From assembly GCA_005884705.1 (NCBI GenBank), contig VBAF01000096.1, positions 4,237 through 15,797 of the forward strand: a stretch of DNA of 11,561 nucleotides, in the 5' to 3' direction. The number at the start of each line of letters is the position of its first letter. The stretch's first letter is position 1. The translations under genes and the position numbers were made by a program. Of this stretch, positions 6,612 through 11,561 are shown piece after piece. Source of the stretch: Alphaproteobacteria bacterium (lineage in GTDB: Bacteria > Pseudomonadota > Alphaproteobacteria > Reyranellales > Reyranellaceae). The notes beneath the pieces were generated by a model, which was given only the letters and a program-made list of their open reading frames with translations, made no database searches and was not told where the DNA came from.

Positions 6612-7691
6612 CTAGGCTGCAAATGTGAACTGGCTGCCGGTGGTGCAAAGCACCAGAGCCCCGGGCATCTCCTTCTTTGCGAGATCGACGAAATTCGAGC
6701 CGCTGCAGTGCATCGGAAAGATGTGCTCGATATCCAGCGCCTTGAGTTCGGCCATCACCTTGGCGAGATAGTCCGGCGGCGCCGGCGCCAGGTGAAAGCC
6801 GCCCATGAGGGCGTACACCTTGTCGATACCGGTGATTTCCTTGGCCCGGCGAACCGTGTTGATGATACCGCCATGGCCGCAGCTCGTGATCACCACCAGC
6901 CCGCGGCCCTTCACGTTGAAGCAGGTGCCGTGCTCGTGCAGATGCTGGTCGGGCTGCGGCTGGCCTGAGAGCTCCGCCTCCGTGAAGTGATGGTCCCCGT
7001 AGCGGGTGGTGTTGCAGCCTGCCCCGTCCTTGATGCCAAACTCGACCAAGGAATTGGGGAGGACCCGCTCGATACTCTTGCGCGGCACGATACCCGTGGT
7101 GAAGGCATGGCCGCCGATAATCACTGGCGCTTCCGATTCCACCACCTTGAGCTTGGCCGCTTCCAGGTCCTTGCGGCTCAGCGTCCCGAACGGCGAGAAG
7201 CTGCCGTCGGGCATACGCGCCACGCGGCGGCAGAAGGCGTCCTCGCCGCCGAGATAGAACGGCAGGTCAGCCTTCATCTTGGCCCGGTTCGCCTCGAGGA
7301 AGCCGAACAGGCCGCCCCAATGATCGAGATGGCCGTGGCTCAGGATCATGGCGTCGATGGCGCCAAGGTCGACGCCCATCAACTCGATATTGTTGTTCAG
7401 CACATCCGGCGTGTAAGCGTAGTCGAGCAGGAACTGCTTGCGCTCGCTGCCCTTGTCCGAGATCAGATGCAGCGCCAGACCCCATTCACTCTGCAGGGTC
7501 CGGCGATACTTGCCGCCCGCCTGCAGCCGGGTCGGCTGCACGCCCACTCCGGGAATCTTTTGTTCGGGAATAAAAATATCGTGCGCGCCGTCGACGACGA
7601 CGCGGATGACCAGCTTGTCGACCAGCGGCGCCTCGATCTTCGGTACCGCCTGACCCGCCGCATTACGGCCCAGCGCCGTGCAGGTCAGCAT
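6612..7691 (-). CDS. Metallo-beta-lactamase-fold hydrolase (COG1237-like), probably with a broken or missing Tat leader
   Basis: This reading frame encodes 359 residues of MBL fold. The zinc motif HGHLDH is at residues 119-124 (His119, His121, Asp123, His124). Later come CGHGG (271-275, His273), MGGFHL (296-301) and MHCSG (327-331), the set seen in COG1237 proteins related to the dihydropterin-aminobenzene phosphate synthase group. Downstream of EAPLVDKLVIRVVVD everything is intact. The annotated ATG at 7691 has no Shine-Dalgarno and starts MLTCTALGRNAAGQA, which looks like the middle of an export signal. A well-placed GGGGAGG plus ATG lies at 7710 but one nucleotide out of frame. The enzyme is probably intended for the periplasm. 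Its substrate is unknown. It leads a probable operon with the SnoaL-like and DUF1330 genes. Confidence 0.85.
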   Translation of the reverse strand: MLTCTALGRNAAGQAVPKIEAPLVDKLVIRVVVDGAHDIFIPEQKIPGVGVQPTRLQAGGKYRRTLQSEWGLALHLISDKGSERKQFLLDYAYTPDVLNNNIELMGVDLGAIDAMILSHGHLDHWGGLFGFLEANRAKMKADLPFYLGGEDAFCRRVARMPDGSFSPFGTLSRKDLEAAKLKVVESEAPVIIGGHAFTTGIVPRKSIERVLPNSLVEFGIKDGAGCNTTRYGDHHFTEAELSGQPQPDQHLHEHGTCFNVKGRGLVVITSCGHGGIINTVRRAKEITGIDKVYALMGGFHLAPAPPDYLAKVMAELKALDIEHIFPMHCSGSNFVDLAKKEMPGALVLCTTGSQFTFAA

Positions 7692-7707
7692 CGTCCCGAG
7701 AACTAAT

Positions 7708-7721
7708 CATGAAGCCTCCCC
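7708..7721 (-). promoter_or_regulatory. Strong ribosome-binding site and ATG, out of frame with the MBL-fold gene
   Basis: Reading the minus strand, GGGGAGG is followed by CTTC and then ATG at 7710. This is the best translation start in the region. Its frame reads MISSRDDADLHGAGP and then stops. The MBL-fold frame begins at the ATG at 7691; 19 nt separate the two ATGs. Removing one base would give MISSRTMLTCTALGRN and so on, an export-leader-like N-terminus joined to the intact enzyme. The site therefore probably marks the original start of the gene. Confidence 0.5.
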
Positions 7722-7881
7722 AAAAGGCCGCGACAGCATACCCGGAAGTGTTGACCCTCAGAACAGCTTTCCGGACCAGGTCGGCCCCGTGCCGTGCAAT
7801 CGTCCAGGGCAGCTTTCCCATGTCACGGCCGCCCGGACCGGTTCGTTGCCGGGCCGAATGGTCCCCTGCTACCGTGACCAT

Positions 7882-7920
7882 ATGTGCAACCTGTACAGTT
7901 GGAAAATGACCGCGGTGGAG
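7882..7920 (+). pseudogene. Probable 5' fragment of an SRAP (YedK/HMCES-type) gene
   Basis: Thirteen codons read MCNLYSWKMTAVE and continue in frame into the signal peptide of the downstream hydrolase. MCNLYS is the characteristic start of SOS-response-associated peptidases, in which Cys2 becomes the N-terminal catalytic residue that crosslinks to abasic sites in single-stranded DNA. Nothing else of that 200-plus residue protein is visible: no later SRAP block occurs in any frame here. The likely explanation is a deletion that joined the SRAP start to the hydrolase gene, but six matching residues could also be chance. Confidence 0.4.
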
Positions 7921-8868
7921 ATGCGCCGAGCACTGGCGGCGGCATTGCTTGTTTTTGCCGCCGCTTCCGCCCACGCGCAGCAGCGCGAGACCATCACCTT
8001 CGAGAGCCGCCAGAAGGGCACGCCCGTCCAGGTGACGGCCGAGATCTACTGGCCCGCGAAGGCCGGTCCCGTGCCCGCCCTGGTCATCCATCATGGCAGC
8101 GGCGGCGTCTCGACCGAGCGCGAGGGCCGCTACGCCCGCGAGATGGTGGCGATGGGAATCGCGGGCGTGGTGATCGATTCGTTCCGGCCGCGCGGCGTCA
8201 GCCAGACCGTGACCGACCAATCCGCCGTCACCGGCGCCGACTTCAACCTCGATGCCCTGGCCGTGCTGAAGGCGCTCGGCGCCAACCCGCGCATCGACCG
8301 CGCCCATATCGGCATCGCCGGCTTCTCCAAGGGCGGCACCTCGGCGCTGATGGCTGCGGACGAGAACCTGGTCGCCGCGGCGGGCGTCCCAACCGGGCTG
8401 CGCTACGCGCTGCACGTGCCCTTCTATCCGTCGTGCGCTGTGCAGTACCGCCAGCCGCGCACCTCGGGTGCGCCGATCTATCTGCTGCTCGGCGGCGCCG
8501 ACACCTATGTCGGAGTCGAGCCCTGCCAGACCTACGCTGAGGTGCTGCGGGCCGGCGGTGCGCAGATCGCGGTGACGGTCTATCCCAATGCCGGCCACGG
8601 CTTCGATGGTTCGAGGCCGTTCTTCAACGCCCAGGGCGAGAACTACTCCCGGTGTGTCTGGCAGCAGCAGGCCAACGGCTCCTGGGTCGAACGCAAGAGC
8701 GGCGTGATGACCGTCGGCACCGACGGCAAGCCGATCCCCGGCGCCTCCGCCAAGGCAGTCGGGGTCTGCCGCACCATGGGCGTGAGCGGCGGCGGCCAGG
8801 ACGCTGCGGCAAAGAAGTCGATGGAAGACTTGAAGGGCTACGTCCGCCGGTATCTGGCGGGCGGCTGA
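7921..8868 (+). CDS. Secreted dienelactone hydrolase-family alpha/beta hydrolase
   Basis: From the ATG at 7921 the product is 315 residues with a Sec signal peptide, MRRALAAALLVFAAASAHAQ. The alpha/beta-hydrolase elements are in order: the oxyanion-side HHGSGG (57-62), the nucleophile elbow GFSKGG with Ser136, the acid in GGADTY (Asp194) and the catalytic histidine in NAGHGFD (His226). The usual dienelactone hydrolase nucleophile is Cys; Ser here fits the secreted esterase or peptidase-like branch. Four cysteines in the mature part (172, 202, 245, 283) could form disulfides in the periplasm. Upstream in-frame ATGs exist at 7906 and 7882, and none has an ideal Shine-Dalgarno. The 7882 start would prefix the SRAP-like fragment. 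It diverges from the MBL-fold gene. Substrate unknown. Confidence 0.85.
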   Translation: MRRALAAALLVFAAASAHAQQRETITFESRQKGTPVQVTAEIYWPAKAGPVPALVIHHGSGGVSTEREGRYAREMVAMGIAGVVIDSFRPRGVSQTVTDQSAVTGADFNLDALAVLKALGANPRIDRAHIGIAGFSKGGTSALMAADENLVAAAGVPTGLRYALHVPFYPSCAVQYRQPRTSGAPIYLLLGGADTYVGVEPCQTYAEVLRAGGAQIAVTVYPNAGHGFDGSRPFFNAQGENYSRCVWQQQANGSWVERKSGVMTVGTDGKPIPGASAKAVGVCRTMGVSGGGQDAAAKKSMEDLKGYVRRYLAGG

Positions 8869-8916
8869 TCAAACCAGCGCCGGCGTCGCCTTCAGCTTCT
8901 CCCAGAAAGCGGACAT
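8869..8916 (-). other. Mini-ORF of 15 codons with a strong ribosome-binding site
   Basis: On the minus strand GGAGG, with one further G before the ATG at 8916, precedes a frame reading MSAFWEKLKATPALV and a stop directly against the end of the hydrolase gene. The codons are G/C-biased. It could be a very small protein, the surviving end of a lost gene, or chance. I recognise no family. The rest of the 8869-9062 gap holds nothing else I can support apart from the ribosome-binding site of the next gene. Confidence 0.2.
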
Positions 8917-9062
8917 CCCTCCAGCTCCAGTTAACGTCTGCTTAGGGCCAACAGCGGAAGTGGCGGCACGTCGAGGCCAGCCCTTGGCTAGGACGCGCCG
9001 GTCGGGCGGGCGTATGATGTCTCGGACACTTTACGAAATTCTGTACCCGCCTGGAGGCAATG

Positions 9063-10046
9063 ATGAGACGACGCGTCCTCCTTGCCTCCACGGCTGCGGC
9101 CGCGCTGTCGCCGCGCATTGCGCGTGCGCAGAAAACCGAGCCGATCAGGCGCGTCGGCGTGCTCTCGGGGGCAACCGAGGACAATCCGATCACGCGGCCA
9201 CGCCTCGCGGCATTCCGGCAGTCGTTGCAGCAATTGGGCTGGACCGAGGGCCGCAATGTGCAGATGGACATCCGCTGGACCGAAGGGAATGCCGAAAACT
9301 ATCGCAAATACGCAGCGGAATTGGTCGCCTTGGCGCCGGACGTCATCTTCGCCCCTGGCGGTTCTTTGATGCCAACGCTCGAGGCGACCCGCACGGTGCC
9401 GGTTGTGTTCGCGATCGTCGCTGATCCAGTCGGCTCTGGCTTTGTCGAAAGTCTGTCGCGGCCGGGCGGCAACGCCACCGGCTTTATGCAGTTTGAATAT
9501 AGTCTGAACGCGAAATGGCTGGAACTGTTGAAAGAGATCGCGCCAGGGGTGACGCGAGCGGCGGTCCTTCGCGATACTGCCAATCCTACCGGGATCGGCC
9601 AATTCGCTGTCATCCAGTACGTCGCGCCGTCGCTCGGCATGGAGGTAAGCGCGGTCAACCTGCAGGACGCCGGCGAGATCGAGCGTGGTGTCGCGGCCTT
9701 CGCGCGCTCCGGAAATGGCGGCTTGATCGTGGCGGCGAGCGCCCTGGCGACCCTGCATCGCGATCTGATCATTGCGCTTGTGGCCCGCCACAGACTGCCC
9801 GCGATCTACCCCGAGCGCCCCTACGTCGCCGGCGGCGGGCTGATCTCCTATGGGGCTGATCTGGTTGACCAGTATCGCCGCGCGGCCGGCTACGTCGACC
9901 GCATCCTCAAGGGCGAGAAGCCGGCCGACTTGGCGGTGCAGGCGCCGACCAAGTACGAGCTGGTCATCAACCTCAAGACCGCCAAGGCGCTCGGCCTCAC
10001 CATCCCGCCGTCGACCCTCGCCCGCGCCGACGAGGTGATCGAGTGA
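9063..10046 (+). CDS. ABC transporter substrate-binding protein (COG2984/TrpX-like), first of a tandem pair
   Basis: The product is about 327 residues and starts with a basic Sec signal peptide, MRRRVLLASTAAAALSPRIA, with cleavage after RAQ. The mature protein has the two-lobed periplasmic binding protein layout of the TrpX-like (COG2984) family: RRVGVLSG as the first strand, FRQSLQQLGWTEGRNV, LVALAPDVIFAPGG, VPVVFAIVADPVGSGFVESL, SRPGGNATGF, and the conserved end NLKTAKALGLTIPPS. GGAGG at 9053-9057 is five bases before the second ATG (9063) and only two before the first (9060), so 9063 is preferred. It would deliver a small ligand to an ABC permease, but no permease or ATPase is nearby. The ligand is unknown. 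The stop overlaps the start of the next gene. Confidence 0.9.
   Translation: MRRRVLLASTAAAALSPRIARAQKTEPIRRVGVLSGATEDNPITRPRLAAFRQSLQQLGWTEGRNVQMDIRWTEGNAENYRKYAAELVALAPDVIFAPGGSLMPTLEATRTVPVVFAIVADPVGSGFVESLSRPGGNATGFMQFEYSLNAKWLELLKEIAPGVTRAAVLRDTANPTGIGQFAVIQYVAPSLGMEVSAVNLQDAGEIERGVAAFARSGNGGLIVAASALATLHRDLIIALVARHRLPAIYPERPYVAGGGLISYGADLVDQYRRAAGYVDRILKGEKPADLAVQAPTKYELVINLKTAKALGLTIPPSTLARADEVIE
9966..10046 (+). repeat. 81-bp direct repeat, copy 1 (3' end of first substrate-binding protein gene)
   Basis: From ATCAACCTCAAGACC to the stop codon this copy matches 10952-11032 at 76 of 81 positions. Only two mismatches fall in the first 76 bases. Upstream of it the two genes are diverged. 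See the second copy. Confidence 0.85.
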
Positions 10047-11032
10047 GGCGGCGCGTACTTCTTGCGGGCATAGTCGCCAGCCCGGTCGTGGCGGCTCGCG
10101 GTGAGGGCGTGAAAATGCACCGACTGGCGATTGTCAGCCCATCGGAGCCTCTCGCCATCATGTTCGAGCACGGTGGCAATCCATATTACCGAGTGCTGTT
10201 CGAGGGCCTGCGCGCGCTCGGCCATGTCGAAGGCAAAACGCTCGTAGTCGATCGTTTTAGCCGGGAAAATACGGCGGCGGGCGTGCCAGCAATGATGTCC
10301 GACATGGTTCGCTCAGCGCCCGACGTGATCTATGCCATCGGCGCCGGCCCATTGGTGAAGGCCGCGACGACGACAATTCCTGTGGTTGCCCTCACAGGCG
10401 ATCCGATCAGCCTGGGCCTCGCGCGCTCCCTCGCACGCCCGGGCGGCAACTTCACCGGCGTAAGCGTCGACACCGGACCGTCTCTCCACGGCAAGCGGAT
10501 CGAGATGTTGCGCGAGGTCTACCCGAAGCTTTCCCAGCTCGCCTATGTCACCGCCCGCCGCGCCTGGGAGGCATTCCAGGGACCGCCAATGCGCGCGGCG
10601 GCGGATGCGGCTCATCTGTCGCTGCTTCCGACCCTGGTCGATTACCCGGCGACCGAGGCGCAGTACCGTGAGGCCATTCTGGCAGCTCCGTCGAATGGCG
10701 CCGATGCGGTCATGATCGCCGACAGCCCGGAGGCATTGCTGTACCGCACGGCAATCGTTGAGGCGGTGGCAAAGTCCAGGTTGCCCGCCATCTACACTTT
10801 TCCAGAATCGGTCGAGGCGGGCGGCCTGATTGCCTATTCGTTCGATCTGAAGGAACTCAATCGCCGCGCCGCCCGGGACATCGATGCTATCCTGCGCGGC
10901 GCCAATCCCGGCGACATCCCCTTCTATCAGGTGACGCGACTCATTTTGTCGATCAACCTCAAGACCGCCAAGGCGCTCGGCCTCACCATCCCGCCGTCGA
11001 TCCTCGCCCGCGCCGACGAAGTGATCGAATAG
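10043..11032 (+). CDS. ABC transporter substrate-binding protein (COG2984/TrpX-like), second of a tandem pair
   Basis: This 329-residue paralogue begins at a GTG that overlaps the previous stop as GTGA, a sign of translational coupling. The signal peptide is short, MRRRVLLAGIVASPVVAARG. The family blocks are present: MHRLAIVSP, FEGLRALGHVEGKTLVVDRF, APDVIYAIGAGP, IPVVALTGDPISLGLARSLA, RPGGNFTGVSV and RLPAIYTFPESVEAGGLIAY. The C-terminus NLKTAKALGLTIPPS is shared with the first gene. Overall the two proteins are well diverged, so they may bind different ligands of one transporter type or serve separate roles. No stem-loop terminator is seen directly after the TAG. Confidence 0.9.
   Translation: MRRRVLLAGIVASPVVAARGEGVKMHRLAIVSPSEPLAIMFEHGGNPYYRVLFEGLRALGHVEGKTLVVDRFSRENTAAGVPAMMSDMVRSAPDVIYAIGAGPLVKAATTTIPVVALTGDPISLGLARSLARPGGNFTGVSVDTGPSLHGKRIEMLREVYPKLSQLAYVTARRAWEAFQGPPMRAAADAAHLSLLPTLVDYPATEAQYREAILAAPSNGADAVMIADSPEALLYRTAIVEAVAKSRLPAIYTFPESVEAGGLIAYSFDLKELNRRAARDIDAILRGANPGDIPFYQVTRLILSINLKTAKALGLTIPPSILARADEVIE
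10952..11032 (+). repeat. 81-bp direct repeat, copy 2 (3' end of second substrate-binding protein gene)
   Basis: This copy encodes the same NLKTAKALGLTIPPS...LARADEVIE tail. It differs from copy 1 by one amino acid (Ile for Thr), one synonymous Glu codon, and the last Glu and stop codons (GAA TAG against GAG TGA). Identity this high next to diverged flanks suggests gene conversion or a shared exchanged tail. Confidence 0.85.
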
Positions 11033-11561
11033 GCCCGCGTGGTGCGGCCAATCGAGCTCCTGAAAGGGTCTCTGATCACGCGGTACATCCATCCGGCAAG
11101 TGAGCCATGCCATCAACGGCACCTTGAACACCTGGGTGGGCTCGCTCCCTGATGTAGACGGCATTGGTTTTCGGCTTCCAATGCACAACCAAGTTGGCGA
11201 TTGCAACACACCAACCTGGCCAGCTTGCAGCACCTCCTGCCGGTCAACGGTGTACTAGTTCCGTACCGATTCCACGAAGTCATGAGCCTTGGAGAGAAGC
11301 AGCCGAAGAGGGAACAATCAGGCTTCAGACCGGCAAAGGCAGGTCATGAGCTATCGCCGAACAGGCTGCGGTAGTTGGGCTTTTCGCGGCTGGCCGGGCC
11401 GAAGAGACAGTTCGAGCGGGCGGTAATGGCGGAGGATTGGAAACCCGGATCCAACGTTCTCTGAATTTGGCCGTTTCCATTGCCTACCAAAAGCGCGTTC
11501 GAAACGCTCAGTCCGGCTTCCTGTTGGCAAGGCCTTCTATCAAAATCGGCTCGCAACTATC
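11033..11561. other. 529-bp region without a convincing gene
   Basis: The short open frames here (61 codons on plus, 70 on minus) lack codon bias, ribosome-binding sites and recognisable motifs. Base composition is visibly lower in GC than the coding part of the window, and stops occur in all frames. I see no clean hairpin terminator, tRNA or insertion-sequence end. It could be ordinary intergenic sequence or decayed remnant DNA. A gene may begin just beyond the right edge. Confidence 0.5.

Noticed and set aside
7663..8598. 311-codon open frame on the minus strand opposite the dienelactone hydrolase
   Set aside because: Antisense shadow with no recognisable motif. Only its last codons matter, as the out-of-frame start discussed for the MBL-fold gene.
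10313..11233. 306-codon open frame on the minus strand
   Set aside because: Antisense shadow of the second substrate-binding-protein gene. Its N-terminal part over 11033-11233 shows no codon bias, ribosome-binding site or known motif.
11033..11561. Possible transposase or integrase remnant in the right-hand gap
   Set aside because: Translations in all frames gave no recognisable transposase or integrase block, and no terminal inverted repeats or target duplications were visible.

Overview
The window is high-GC DNA (roughly two-thirds G+C in the coding parts, strong G/C preference at third codon positions). Its gene content is typical of a soil- or plant-associated alphaproteobacterium of the Bradyrhizobium/Reyranella kind: tandem orphan ABC substrate-binding proteins, a DUF1330 protein, a small CspA-type cold-shock protein and a Tat-exported nicotinamidase-like protein. 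That placement is inference from style and gene families; no rRNA or other phylogenetic marker is present. No tRNA, CRISPR array, complete insertion sequence, integrase or phage gene was seen.

Layout. (1) 1-1470: the 5' end of a Tat-exported nicotinamidase/isochorismatase-family hydrolase runs off the left edge on the minus strand, divergent from a calcineurin-like metallophosphoesterase. A 92-codon hypothetical gene converges on the phosphoesterase and overlaps its end by 11 bp. (2) 1550-3235: a gamma-glutamyltransferase-family Ntn hydrolase without a signal peptide. (3) 3385-4966: a run of small genes, namely a 55-residue highly charged protein, a 73-residue protein, a cold-shock protein behind a long leader, a 100-residue possible winged-helix protein, and a convergent 66-residue protein. 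(4) 5188-5697: a 169-residue hypothetical gene of visibly lower GC. (5) 7691-5776, minus strand: metallo-beta-lactamase-fold hydrolase, then a secreted SnoaL/DUF4440-like protein, then a DUF1330 protein, probably co-transcribed. (6) 7921-8868: a secreted dienelactone-hydrolase-family enzyme. (7) 9063-11032: two ABC-type periplasmic substrate-binding proteins overlapping by 4 bp. (8) 11033-11561: no convincing gene.

The genes do not form one recognisable pathway. Most look like accessory metabolic and exported proteins, several with N-terminal export signals: the nicotinamidase-like protein, the SnoaL-like protein, the dienelactone hydrolase and both substrate-binding proteins. I see no clear new defence or mobile system. 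The most informative oddities sit in the divergent gap at 7692-7920. There the hydrolase gene is preceded in frame by what looks like the first 13 codons of an SRAP (YedK/HMCES) gene. On the other strand, the best ribosome-binding site and ATG for the metallo-beta-lactamase gene are one nucleotide out of frame with it, which suggests a broken Tat leader. A third oddity is an 81-bp nearly identical 3' end shared by the two otherwise diverged substrate-binding-protein genes.
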